Assembly (NCBI RefSeq): GCF_024539815.1
Contig: NZ_JAHHIU010000098.1
Location: 1-64,000 of the forward strand
Origin: Streptomyces hayashii
GTDB lineage: Bacteria; Actinomycetota; Actinomycetes; Streptomycetales; Streptomycetaceae
Reading direction: 5' to 3'
DNA: 64,000 nt
A program made the translations under genes and the position numbers. The notes under the pieces were generated by a model. The model was given only the letters and a program-made list of their open reading frames with translations. It made no database searches and was not told where the DNA came from. Below are positions 52,848-61,534 of this stretch, one piece after another. How positions within the stretch are numbered: position 1 is the stretch's first letter; the number at the start of each line of letters is the position of its first letter.

Positions 52848-52905
52848 GTCACCGGAGTAACCGCAACGGGCCGCACCATGCGCCCTCCGGCGCCGCGGCC
52901 TGTGC

Positions 52906-54045
52906 TCAGCCGAGCACGAAGGGCCGGTCCGCCGCGTGGTCGGCGTAGTGTCGGGCCAGGGCGTGGAAGGCCTGCTTGGGTTCCCAGTGCCAGCCGCACT
53001 CCGGATGGCCGGGGCGGTCCTGGACGGTCCTGGTGACGGCGTAGGAGGCCAGGTCGAGGTCGTGCAGGGGATCGTGGGGGCGGTGCGGGGCGTCCGGGGT
53101 GACGAACTCGAAGGCCATCGCCGCGTACAGTCCCATCGACTCGAAGACGTTCAGGAGCGCGGTGACGTAGTCGGCCTGGGTGCGCTCGCTGCGCACCAGG
53201 TGGCCCTTGATCTCCTCGGGGTCCTTGTCGTAGTCGACCACGTCCCAGCCCATGCCGGCCGTCTGCGGGGCGCCCAGGTAGGCGCACGTGCCGAACTCGG
53301 TGATGGCGAGGGGCTTGCCCCGGCGCAGATACCCGCGCAGTTCCGCGACGTGGTCGGCGCGACGGCGGAAGAAGGAGTAGTAGTCGATGCCCACGATGTC
53401 GAACAGCGACCAGTCGACCTCGTCGTCCTGCGCGGCGGCGTAGCTGATCCGGCCGTCGAAGACGGAGCGGGCGGTCCCGGCCGCGCGGGCGGTGAACGCC
53501 GTGAGGCGGCGCTGGAAGACCACCGGGTCGTAGGTCCCGTTCATCAGGTTGCGCACGCGCTCCAGCGCCGTGTCCCCGGGCACGATGCCGGGCACGAACA
53601 GCCAGAACTCGCAGCCCACGCTGAGGTCGACGCTCGCGCCCTGCCTGCGCAGCCGTTGCGCGAACCGGCCTGTCTCCGCGAGGTGTTCGAGGATGTCGCG
53701 CGCCGGGACGTCGCCGAGCGTGGGCTGCAGCCATACATGCAGGCCCTGTTCGGCCGCCTCCGCCGCGGTCGCCGTGAGGCGTTCCACGCCGTCGCCGGTG
53801 ACGTCCACGGTGTCGGCGTGCAGCTGATGGCGGACGGCGCGGATGTCCGCCCGCATCCGGCGGGCGCTCCAGCCCGTGGCCGGGGTCTCGCCCTCCCCCA
53901 CGGTGTAGACGACGCCCCGGTGCCGCAATCCGCGCCGGCGGCCCGTGGCGTGTGCCCGCCCCGCCGGTCCGAGCGCGCCCGCGGCGCCCGCCGCCGCCAT
54001 CGCGGCCAGGAACCTGGCCCGAGTGATCCGATCGGTTTCCTCCAT
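52906..54045 (-). CDS. Secreted TIM-barrel (glycoside-hydrolase-like) protein
   Basis: The 379-residue protein has a Tat-like N-terminus (RITRARFLAAMAAAGAAGALG, no clean RR) that suggests export. A barrel follows with strands HVWLQPTLGDVPA, DLSVGCEFWLFV, FDIVGIDYYSFFRRR and PLAITEFGTCAYLG. The Glu in GCEF and the Glu in ITEFGT are in the places of the acid/base and nucleophile of clan-A glycosidases, but I cannot name a family. Similar Streptomyces proteins are often labelled abortive infection proteins, a label the sequence does not support on its own. ATG with GGAGG upstream. Confidence 0.7.
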   Translation of the reverse strand: MEETDRITRARFLAAMAAAGAAGALGPAGRAHATGRRRGLRHRGVVYTVGEGETPATGWSARRMRADIRAVRHQLHADTVDVTGDGVERLTATAAEAAEQGLHVWLQPTLGDVPARDILEHLAETGRFAQRLRRQGASVDLSVGCEFWLFVPGIVPGDTALERVRNLMNGTYDPVVFQRRLTAFTARAAGTARSVFDGRISYAAAQDDEVDWSLFDIVGIDYYSFFRRRADHVAELRGYLRRGKPLAITEFGTCAYLGAPQTAGMGWDVVDYDKDPEEIKGHLVRSERTQADYVTALLNVFESMGLYAAMAFEFVTPDAPHRPHDPLHDLDLASYAVTRTVQDRPGHPECGWHWEPKQAFHALARHYADHAADRPFVLG

Positions 54046-54457
54046 GCCTCCACAGTGCCGGGGCGGCGGCGGGGACGCAGTCGGCCGATGGTCTGGTTCG
54101 ACGAGACGAAAGTGGACGCGCGGGCCGGGCCGGCGGTCGTTTCGGCGGGCTGCCCGGCCCGAAAGGCTGCGTGCCCCCGCCCCGGCGGCGCGCTCCTCCC
54201 GGGCGCGCCGCGCATGCCCGCTCCGACGGCGGCTCGGCCGGGCGGGAACGGGTGGCTCACCGGCTCCTGCGCACTCCCGGACCGTCCGCCGGACCGGTCG
54301 GCGGGGGCGGGAAGAGGCGCCTGTCCCATCGGACGTCAGGACGGCGGGCGTCGGCCGATGTCGGCTGACGGGTCGTCAAAGACAAGTACAGCGACGGTGT
54401 GTGACGCGTCGTCGGGAGCGGTGGACGACGGGCGCGGCAGGGCGCCTGGCACGGCCC
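54046..54457. other. Gap without a recognised gene
   Basis: About 410 bp of GC-rich sequence. A forward frame starting at 54089 (MVWFDETKVDAR) is open but loses third-position bias and has no ribosome site. A GTCGGCCGATG motif occurs near each end. Promoter of the barrel-protein gene is expected at the low end. Confidence 0.4.
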
Positions 54458-54485
54458 GGCCCCCGGCGCGGGCGCGCCGGGGGCC
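54458..54485. terminator. 12-bp perfect stem-loop after the Ala/Lys-rich gene
   Basis: GGCCCCCGGCGC (54458-54469) pairs perfectly with 54474-54485 around a four-base loop, 23 bp past the minus-strand stop at 54509. Confidence 0.8.
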
Positions 54486-54508
54486 GTCCTGCCGAGGCGA
54501 CCGCAGGG

Positions 54509-54949
54509 TCAGATCCGGCCGCCGGTGAGCCGGGTGATCGGTCCGTGCGTGTGACGGCCGGAACGGCGGCCCACGGCGTACGAGGCGGCGGTCAGCGCGG
54601 AGAGACCGGCCGCCGCGCCGGCGGCGACCAGCTTCCGGTGGGCGATGACCGTCCACGCCGTCTTGGCGGTGGCGGCGACCTGACCCGACGTCGCCACGAT
54701 CGCCTGGCGGCTCGCCTCGACGCCCCGTACGGCGCCCTGTGCCGCGCTCTGCACGGCGCCGCTCGTCGCCTCGGCCGAACGCTCGACTCCGTTCTTGGCG
54801 GCGGAGGCGGCGTCGGTCGTCCTGGTCGCGGCGCTCTTGGCGGCCTGGGAGGCCGGGGCGGTGGCCTTGGCAGCGGAGCGGCGGGCCTTGGCGGCGGTCG
54901 CCTGCTTCGCTTCGGACTCTTCGTTCGTCTTCCTGTTCGGTTCAGTCAT
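54509..54949 (-). CDS. Ala/Lys-rich protein with C-terminal hydrophobic segment
   Basis: The 146-residue protein has a Lys/Ala/Glu-rich helical N-terminal half (KQATAAKARRSAAKATAPAS), a middle repeat-like Ala/Ser helix and a hydrophobic segment (LVAAGAAAGLSALTAASYAVG, about residues 107-127) before a basic tail. It resembles LEA-like or histone-H1-like tails joined to a membrane anchor; no family recognised. ATG 54949 chosen; a GTG at 54970 would add seven residues. It ends at a strong terminator. Confidence 0.65.
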   Translation of the reverse strand: MTEPNRKTNEESEAKQATAAKARRSAAKATAPASQAAKSAATRTTDAASAAKNGVERSAEATSGAVQSAAQGAVRGVEASRQAIVATSGQVAATAKTAWTVIAHRKLVAAGAAAGLSALTAASYAVGRRSGRHTHGPITRLTGGRI

Positions 54950-55052
54950 GGACTTCGCGTTGCCCCTCACTCCGGCGGCAAACCCCTGCGGCGGCGTGAG
55001 TAGGCCCGACCGGGAAGACGGACGCCCGGCGGGTGATCGCGCGGGTCGACGG

Positions 55053-56603
55053 TCAGACGGCGCCGGGGGCCGTGCCGCCCTTGAGGCGTTCCAGGTCCGA
55101 GGGGCGTACCTGGATCACCAGGACCGCGATCAGCGCGGCCAGCACCGTGAAGACGGCCGCCATGACGAAGGCCGCGGTGACGCCCGCGGTGAGGATCTCG
55201 TCGGACCAGGGCGCGGGGAGCAGGCCGGTGCGCCGGAAGTGCAGACGCTCGGCCGGGGTCGCCTGTGCCAGGAAGTCGGGTATCTGCTTGTCCGCCTCGT
55301 TGCGGCTGGCCGTGCCGTACATGGTGACCAGGATGGACAGGCCGAGCGAACCGCCCACCTGCTGCGTGGCGTTGAGCAGTCCGGACGCCGCGCCGGTCTC
55401 CCGTGGCGCGACGTTGGAGAGCGCCATCAGGGTGAGGGAGACGAACTCCATGCCCATGCCGAGGCTGAAGACGAGCATGGGCCCCAGGACGCTGCCCAGA
55501 TACGTGGAGTGCACGTCCGTCAGCGTCAGCCAGGACAGGCCTCCCGCCGCCAGTACCGCGCCCGCCACCATGAACGGCTTGGGACCGAACCGGGGCAGAA
55601 ACCGTGAGGCCAGCCCGGCGCCGACCGCGATCACCGCGCTGACCGGCAGGAAGGCGAACCCGGCCGCGAGCGGGCTGAAGCCGAGCACGTCCTGCACGAA
55701 GAGCGTGAGGAAGAAGAACATGCCGAAGATCGCGGCGGCCAGACACAGCATGATGCCGTACGTGCCCGCACGGTTGCGGTCGGCGAACATGTGCAGTGGC
55801 GTGATCGGTTGCCGCGAACGCCTTTCGACCAGGACGAACAGGGCGAGGACGACGACGGCCGCGGCGAACGAGGCGATGGTGTAGGGATCCCGCCATCCCT
55901 CCTGCGCCGCTCTGATGAACCCGTACACCAGCAGCACCATGCCCACGGTGGAGGTCAGCGCGCCGGTGAGGTCGAAGTGGCCGGGATGGCGTTCGGACTC
56001 CTTGATGTAGCGCGGCGTCGCCAGCGCGATCAGCAGCCCGATGGGGACGTTGACGAACAGCACCCAGCGCCAGTTCAGGTACTCGACGAGGATTCCGCCC
56101 GCGAGCAGGCCGATCGCGCCGCCGCCCGCCGAGACCGCCGCGAACACCCCGAAGGCGCGGTTGCGTGCGGGGCCTTCGCGGAACGTGGTGCTGACCAGGG
56201 AGAGCGCGGTCGGCGACGCGATCGCGCCGCCGACGCCCTGCAGGGCGCGCGCGGCGAGGAGTTGGCCCTCGTTCTGGGCGAGTCCGCCGAGCAGGGAGGC
56301 GAGCACGAAGAGCAGCACTCCGCAGACGAACATCCGCCGTCGGCCCAGGATGTCGCCGGTTCGGCCGCCGAGCAGCAGCAGTCCGCCGAAGGTGAGCGTG
56401 TAGGCGTTCACCACCCAGGCCAGGCTGGTGGTGGAGAAGTCCAGGGAGCGCTGGATGTCCGGCAGGGCGATGTTCACGATGGTGATGTCCAGCACCACCA
56501 TCAGCTGACACGAGGCGATGACCAGGAGCGCCATCGCGTTTCCCCCACCGTCCTGTCGGGTGGTGGTCCGGGGTGCTGAGGTGGGCTGCGGAACGCTGCT
56601 CAT
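55053..56603 (-). CDS. MFS transporter, DHA2 (EmrB/QacA) family, 14 TM
   Basis: The 516-residue protein has the DHA2 start MALLVIASCQLMVVLDITIVNIALPDI, motif A LGGRTGDILGRRRMF and motif C region GGAIGLLAGGILVEYLNWRWVLFVNVPIG, with about 14 helices. It exports drugs or natural products by proton antiport. ATG at 56603, weak ribosome site. It shares a promoter-proximal region with the AraC gene whose 3' end lies upstream on the same strand, so that regulator may control it (inference). Confidence 0.93.
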   Translation of the reverse strand: MSSVPQPTSAPRTTTRQDGGGNAMALLVIASCQLMVVLDITIVNIALPDIQRSLDFSTTSLAWVVNAYTLTFGGLLLLGGRTGDILGRRRMFVCGVLLFVLASLLGGLAQNEGQLLAARALQGVGGAIASPTALSLVSTTFREGPARNRAFGVFAAVSAGGGAIGLLAGGILVEYLNWRWVLFVNVPIGLLIALATPRYIKESERHPGHFDLTGALTSTVGMVLLVYGFIRAAQEGWRDPYTIASFAAAVVVLALFVLVERRSRQPITPLHMFADRNRAGTYGIMLCLAAAIFGMFFFLTLFVQDVLGFSPLAAGFAFLPVSAVIAVGAGLASRFLPRFGPKPFMVAGAVLAAGGLSWLTLTDVHSTYLGSVLGPMLVFSLGMGMEFVSLTLMALSNVAPRETGAASGLLNATQQVGGSLGLSILVTMYGTASRNEADKQIPDFLAQATPAERLHFRRTGLLPAPWSDEILTAGVTAAFVMAAVFTVLAALIAVLVIQVRPSDLERLKGGTAPGAV

Positions 56604-56764
56604 GACATGTCGCCCGCGCGGGGGCGGGCCCTGGGGAGAGGTCGGTGAACGATGACGTCCACTGTCGGGTCCACCGTTCGACGGTACGCCCGCCGCCGGA
56701 CCGTCACCACTCGACCGGTGCATGGACGACCTGGCCGGCGACGGGAGGCGGGCGACGGTGTCCT

Positions 56765-57937
56765 TCAAGGGCGGTGCTCCGCCTGTGCCGTGCCAGGACT
56801 CCCCTGTCGTCCTGGCACGGCGAGGACGGCGCGGGCGTGTGCCGCGGTGATCACCAGGATGCGGCAGAGACACCCGGTGTGTCGTTGGCAGACCGTCCAC
56901 GACCGGTTGGCACAGCGTCCACCGCGCCGCCGGTCGAGGCCGCGTCGTACGTCCCGGCGAGCGCCTGTTCGCGGAGTTCGCTGGGGGGGCAGACCGTAGG
57001 CGGTGCGAAAGGCCCGGGTGAACTCGGCGGCGCGCGGGAAGCCCCAGCGGGCGGCGACGGCGCGGATCGGCAGGGCGCGCAGGCGGGGATCGGCGAGGTC
57101 GCGTCGGGCGTGTCCCAGCCGCTGGTCGCGGATGTAGGAGGCGACCGTGAGGCCTTCGGTCTGGAACAGGCGGTACAGGTAGCTGCGGGAGATGTGGTGC
57201 GCGGCGGCGATCCCGGCGGGGGTCAGATCGGGATCGTCGAGGTGGCGGCGGATGAAGGCCTTGACGCGGAGGACGAGCGTACGGCTGTGGGTCTCCGGCG
57301 GGAGCCGGAGGTCGGCGTCGACGGCGTGCGCGAAGGCGGCCGTGACCAGGTCCGTGACGACCGTGCCCAGCCGGGGCGCGTCGGAGGGCTCGTAGACGGA
57401 GGTGTCCGAGACCACTTGCAGAAGGAACTGCGCCAGCAGGGCGCCGATGCCCTCCCGCCCCGAGATGAGGCTGCCCAGCACGCGGTCCACCCGGCCCGCG
57501 GGCACGGCCACGAGGGCGCGCGGAACCTCGACGCCCACGATGGTGACGGGGTCGGGGCCGGTGAATATCTCCCCTGCCCGCGAGGAGGAGTTGGTGTGGA
57601 AGTCATGGACGCGGTAGGCGCTCCGCTGCCTGCCCCAGTCGGCCGCTCCCTCGCCCTTCAGCAGGAGGGACAGGTGGTAGGACTCGGGGTCGGACTGGCG
57701 GATGAGTTTCGGCGTGCGGCGGAAGATCAGATGGTCGAAGGTCGCCGGCCACAGGATCACGTCGCCCAGCCCGATGACGCGCTGCCGGCCCCGGTAGTCC
57801 GCGGTGCGGTCGCTGGCGAGCTGCATGGGGGCGTGGGTCCGGCCCATGCGCTCCGTCCAGGCCTCGAACCGGGCGCTCACCGGCAGGTCCGTGGTGCGGA
57901 AGACCGACTCGTGCAGCACGGAGGCAGTCAACCACAC
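56765..57937 (-). CDS. AraC-family regulator with an apparent C-terminal frameshift
   Basis: The first 315 or so residues are a normal Streptomyces AraC regulator. The AraC_binding_2-type N-terminus is VLHESVFRTTDLPVSARFEAW ... FRRTPKLIRQSDPESYHLSLLLKG. The double HTH (about 225-318) has LTPAGIAAAHHISRSYLYRLFQTEGL and PIRAVAARWGFPRAAEFTRAFRTAYGLPP. After GLPP a run of seven C (plus-strand G7, 56983-56989) shifts frame and gives a 70-residue Cys/Arg tail unlike any AraC protein. One base fewer restores SELREQALAGTYDAAS and a stop at 56851-56853. The start is uncertain (GTG 57937 or 57919; no good ribosome site). Confidence 0.8.
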   Translation of the reverse strand: MWLTASVLHESVFRTTDLPVSARFEAWTERMGRTHAPMQLASDRTADYRGRQRVIGLGDVILWPATFDHLIFRRTPKLIRQSDPESYHLSLLLKGEGAADWGRQRSAYRVHDFHTNSSSRAGEIFTGPDPVTIVGVEVPRALVAVPAGRVDRVLGSLISGREGIGALLAQFLLQVVSDTSVYEPSDAPRLGTVVTDLVTAAFAHAVDADLRLPPETHSRTLVLRVKAFIRRHLDDPDLTPAGIAAAHHISRSYLYRLFQTEGLTVASYIRDQRLGHARRDLADPRLRALPIRAVAARWGFPRAAEFTRAFRTAYGLPPQRTPRTGARRDVRRGLDRRRGGRCANRSWTVCQRHTGCLCRILVITAAHARAVLAVPGRQGSPGTAQAEHRP

Positions 57938-58004
57938 CGCGTGGACATGTCGGTCGCGCGGTGGGCCGGTCGGCCCGGGCGGGGTATCGGCCCCTTCGCG
58001 CGGG

Positions 58005-58649
58005 TCAGCCCAGGTGGGCGGTGTCGATCGTGACCGACTTGTCGTCGGTTCCGGTGACGGAGATGTAGCCGGGGTCACCGTTGCGGTCGAGGTAGCACAT
58101 CACATACGTGACGGACACGGAGGTCGCGCGCGTGGGGTGCTCCGAGACGGCCTTGCGGCAGCCCACGGCCGTCGGCACCTCGGTCGAACTCCACGAGGCC
58201 AGCTTGCCGTTGGTGGACATCAGGAACCCGCTCTGGACGTAGAGGGCGTCCGTTCCGGAGTCGGCGACCACGGGCGGCGAGTGGGTGAAGTCGTAGCCGA
58301 CGGCGCCCTGATGGCCGTCCGAGCGCTCCATGACGAAGCCGCGCACGAGCGAAGTCGACGGCGCGGGCGGCGAGTCGGGCAGGGCCGCGCTCACCGCCGC
58401 GCCCCCTCCCCCGACGAGCACGAGGGCCATGAGACCGGCCGTCAGCGGATGGGCGTACGCCAGGCTCAGCAGGGGTCCGACGACCGGGATCGAGAACTTC
58501 AGCGAGGTGTTCTTCTGCGTGATCTTGTTGTTGTCGCCCGCGGTCACCGTCTGGGTCGGCGAGTGATGGGTGCCGGGCGGCGGCACGTAGGGGTGGCTCT
58601 GTGCAGCGGGGTCGCCGAGTTGCGCGCCGCGCGTGCGGTCGGTGTTCAT
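58005..58649 (-). CDS. Membrane-anchored extracytoplasmic hypothetical protein
   Basis: The 214-residue protein has a short cytoplasmic N-terminus with TQTVTAGDNNKITQKNTSLKF, one membrane helix (about residues 66-90; LTAGLMALVLVGGGGAAVSAAL) and an outer domain with two cysteines (GCRKAV ... MCYLDRNGD). I recognise no family. It lies just upstream of the AraC gene on the same strand. The ATG at 58649 has no clear ribosome site. Confidence 0.65.
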   Translation of the reverse strand: MNTDRTRGAQLGDPAAQSHPYVPPPGTHHSPTQTVTAGDNNKITQKNTSLKFSIPVVGPLLSLAYAHPLTAGLMALVLVGGGGAAVSAALPDSPPAPSTSLVRGFVMERSDGHQGAVGYDFTHSPPVVADSGTDALYVQSGFLMSTNGKLASWSSTEVPTAVGCRKAVSEHPTRATSVSVTYVMCYLDRNGDPGYISVTGTDDKSVTIDTAHLG

Positions 58650-58988
58650 GGCTCGGGACGCTAGCGACAGGCGACCACGGGGTCTTGTTTTGGCGGGAAC
58701 TGACGCCAATGGTCCGCTGCTGAATGTTTTGAGCGATAAGCGTGACCGTCGCGGCGAAGAGTTCGGTCTTGCTACCGGACAGTCATATTACCGAAACGTA
58801 ACCTGCTGGCCGCTACCCCTGGTAACCCGCCCCTCGCTACCGTCCTGACAGTTCGTCTAAGAGCGGTACGGGCACGGTGGGCGACCGGCGCCTCGTACCG
58901 CTCGGTCGTCACGGCCCGCACCCCACCGGGCCGTCCGCCGCCCGAGCCGCAGACGAAGGCTCGGCCCTCCCCCTCACGGAGGCCCGCC
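58650..58988. other. Divergent promoter region, low GC, with an inverted repeat
   Basis: The 339-bp gap is the most AT-rich stretch of the window. TTGGCG-N8-CGCCAA (58690-58709) is a perfect inverted repeat 41 bp upstream of the membrane protein gene. Two GTAACC-type boxes near 58798 and 58821 face the lipase gene. No gene is seen. Confidence 0.45.
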
Positions 58989-60314
58989 ATGTCCGCCCCC
59001 ACCCGCCTGCTGGCCGCAGCCGTCACCGCTGCCGCCTGCCTCGGCGCCACCGCCGTACCCGCCCACGCGTCACTCGCGTCGGACGCCGTGGTCTCACGCG
59101 GTGTCACCATCCCCACGTTCTACAACCCGCCCGCCTCGCTGCCCGCGGCCGACGGCGCCCTGGTGCGCTCCGAACCGCTCCCGCTCGCGCTGAGCCTGCC
59201 GGGCGTCGAAGGACCGCTGCCCGGTACGGCGACCCGCCTGATGTACAAGTCCACCGACTCCGCCGGCCGGCCCATGGCGGTCACCGGCACCTACATCGAA
59301 CCGTCGGCCCGCTGGACCGGCAGGGGCGCGCGTCCGCTGGTCGCCGTGGCTCCCGGCACCATGGGACAGGGCGACCAGTGCGCCGCCTCCCTCGGCCTCG
59401 AACACCCGCTCGTGATCAACGGACAGACTCTGTCCCTCGGTTACGAGGACCTGGCGATCTACCGTCTCCTCGCCCGGGGCGTGGCCGTCGTGGTCACCGA
59501 CTACACGGGCCTCGGCTCGACGGACCGGCTGCACACCTACGTCAACCGGGCCGACGAGGCCCATGCCGTCCTGGACGCCGTCCGCGCCGCCCGCTCCCTC
59601 GACGGCACGTCGCTCACCGCCGGCTCCCGGGTGGCGCTGTTCGGCTACAGCCAGGGCGGCGGGGCCACCGCGGCCGCCGCCGAACTGCAGCCCTCCTACG
59701 CCCCCGACGTGGTGCTCGCCGGCACCTACGCCGGAGCTCCGCCCGCCGACCTGGTCGCCGTCACCAAGGCCATCGACGGCAGCGATCTCGCCGGCGCGCT
59801 GGGCTGGTCGGTGAACGGCTTCCTGGAGTCCGATCCCGCGCTCAGGCCCATCGCCGAGGCCCACCTCAACGCGGCAGGCCGGGCCGCCCTCAAGGACCTG
59901 TCGACGATGTGCGTGGGCGACGCCCTGCTCGCCTACAACTCGGCCCGCAGCACGGCCTGGACCACGGACGGCCGCTCCATCAGCGACGTCGTCGCCTCGG
60001 AACCGGCGCTCAAGGCGTTCCTGGCCGACCAGCGGATCGGGACCCGCGAGCCGGCCTCACCGGTGCGGGTGGCGACCGGCACCGCCGACGACCTGGTGCC
60101 GCACGCACAGGCCCGGGCCCTGGCCGTCGCCTGGTGCGCCAAGGGCGCCGACGTCACGTACAAGCCGGTGATCCTGCCCGGTGTGGGCCGGGCGCTGATC
60201 AACCACTTCACGCCGCTGCTCGTGGACCAGGGCGAGGCGATCGCCTGGCTGGCCGACCGGCTCGACGGCCGGCCCGCCACGTCCAACTGCTCCACCCTCG
60301 CACTGCGGCCCTGA
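58989..60314 (+). CDS. Secreted lipase of the LIP family
   Basis: The 441-residue exported protein has a signal peptide (residues 1-28, ending AHAS). The LIP-type alpha/beta hydrolase fold carries nucleophile Ser in GYSQGGGATAAAAEL, Asp in GTADDLVPH and the late His region ALINHFTPLLVDQG. Cysteines in DQCAAS and NCST may pair. It hydrolyses triglycerides or other esters outside the cell; relatives include Candida-type secretory lipases. ATG start after TCACGGAGG. Confidence 0.92.
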   Translation: MSAPTRLLAAAVTAAACLGATAVPAHASLASDAVVSRGVTIPTFYNPPASLPAADGALVRSEPLPLALSLPGVEGPLPGTATRLMYKSTDSAGRPMAVTGTYIEPSARWTGRGARPLVAVAPGTMGQGDQCAASLGLEHPLVINGQTLSLGYEDLAIYRLLARGVAVVVTDYTGLGSTDRLHTYVNRADEAHAVLDAVRAARSLDGTSLTAGSRVALFGYSQGGGATAAAAELQPSYAPDVVLAGTYAGAPPADLVAVTKAIDGSDLAGALGWSVNGFLESDPALRPIAEAHLNAAGRAALKDLSTMCVGDALLAYNSARSTAWTTDGRSISDVVASEPALKAFLADQRIGTREPASPVRVATGTADDLVPHAQARALAVAWCAKGADVTYKPVILPGVGRALINHFTPLLVDQGEAIAWLADRLDGRPATSNCSTLALRP

Positions 60315-60359
60315 CACGAGTCACTCGGTGACGTCCGGCGCCGGGACTACAGTGCGTCC

Positions 60360-60869
60360 ATGACCGAGGTGGAGATCGTGGAGCTGCTGGTCTCGGCGTC
60401 GCACCGACTCGCGGGACGCCCGGCGGACGGTCCGTCGGACGGCCCCCGGGACGAGTCGACGCCGGCCGTTCAGGTGCGTCGCGGCCTCGGGCTGGTCGGC
60501 GACCGGTACTACGGCCGCCCGGCCCACAAGGACGCCTCGGTGACCTTCATGGCCGCGGAGAACCTGCCCCGGCACATCGACCCGGCCGTCGGACTGCGGC
60601 ACACCCGCCGGAACATCCTGCTGCGCGGCGTCGACATCGACTCGTTCGTGGGCTCGACGATCGTGCTCGACGGCCCGGCGGGCCCGGTGGCCTTCGCGGT
60701 GAACCGCCCGGCGCGCCCCTGTGCGTGGATGGACGTCACCGTGGGGCCCGGTGCGCAGCGGGCCCTGCGCGGAAAAGGAGGGGTGCGCTGCACGCCGCTG
60801 TCCGACGGGGTGCTCGTCCTCGGCAGGACGGGGTTCAGCGTCGTCGGCCCAAACCCTCGCCAGGACTGA
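60360..60869 (+). CDS. MOSC-domain protein
   Basis: The 169-residue protein is a stand-alone MOSC domain: GLVGDRYYGRPAHKDASVTFMAAENL, RRNILLRGVDIDSFVGSTI, then the conserved Cys in RPARPCAWMD and ALRGKGGVRC. MOSC proteins use sulfur carried on the cysteine or hold molybdenum cofactor in transfer or N-reduction. A cytoplasmic sulfur or molybdenum function is expected. It could serve the sulfite-oxidase-like enzyme at 4 kb, though they are far apart. ATG start 45 bp after the lipase stop; convergent with an RsbW-like gene. Confidence 0.9.
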   Translation: MTEVEIVELLVSASHRLAGRPADGPSDGPRDESTPAVQVRRGLGLVGDRYYGRPAHKDASVTFMAAENLPRHIDPAVGLRHTRRNILLRGVDIDSFVGSTIVLDGPAGPVAFAVNRPARPCAWMDVTVGPGAQRALRGKGGVRCTPLSDGVLVLGRTGFSVVGPNPRQD

Positions 60870-60889
60870 GGCCGCCCGGCGGGGCGCGT

Positions 60890-61369
60890 TCATCGCCTCT
60901 CGGTCAGCCCCAGGCGGGCGACGATGCGTTTGCCGATCGGCTCCCGCGTCACGGCGAAGCCCTCGGCCACGGCTCTGACGATCTCCAGACCGTGCTGGCC
61001 GACCCGCGTCGGATCCGGTGCGTGCGGCGTCGGCAGCACCGGGTCGCTGTCCCAGACGGCGATCTCCACCGCGGCGCCGGCGATGCGCAACTGCAGCAGG
61101 ACCGGCCCCGGCGCGTATCTCAGGGCGTTGGTCACCAGCTCGCTCACCACGAGCTGGGAGAGATCCATGGCCCGGGCGGACACGGTCAGGCCCTCCCGAC
61201 GCTGGACGCGAGTGAGGAACTCCCCCGTCAGCTGCCGCGCCCGGGCGATGCAGCCGTCTTTTCCGTCCAGGGCCACCGTCGTCTCGGCAGGGGCCCCCTC
61301 AGGCGAGGAAAATCCCTGGTCGGGCGGGACAGGTGCCATCCGGACCGCCTTCGTTGCTACCCCGTTCAT
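60890..61369 (-). CDS. RsbW-like ATP-binding protein (HATPase_c_2)
   Basis: The 159-residue protein is a GHKL ATPase of the anti-sigma kinase type. The N box is LVVSELVTNALRYAPG, and GQHGLEIVRAVAEGFAV is the G2 region. A 30-40-residue N-terminal extension is flexible. It probably phosphorylates an anti-anti-sigma or binds a sigma factor; no partner gene is adjacent. Start ATG 61369, with ATG 61339 as an alternative. Confidence 0.85.
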   Translation of the reverse strand: MNGVATKAVRMAPVPPDQGFSSPEGAPAETTVALDGKDGCIARARQLTGEFLTRVQRREGLTVSARAMDLSQLVVSELVTNALRYAPGPVLLQLRIAGAAVEIAVWDSDPVLPTPHAPDPTRVGQHGLEIVRAVAEGFAVTREPIGKRIVARLGLTERR

Positions 61370-61534
61370 ATCCGCGCGGCTACCCGCTAACCCATCACCT
61401 ACGCCCCAGCCGCCTCACTCACGCCGTCGCCGCCGCGGCCCCGCCCGCCGCCCCGGCCGGCCCGCGCAGCGGGCGCGCGGCACGGCGGGGCGACGGCCGG
61501 ACAGGGCCACGGAGACGGTTCGGCGCCCTCGCCG

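Noticed and set aside
54089-54528. Forward frame beginning MVWFDETKVDAR
   Set aside because: No ribosome site, third-position GC bias fades along the frame and it runs through a terminator and into the opposite gene.
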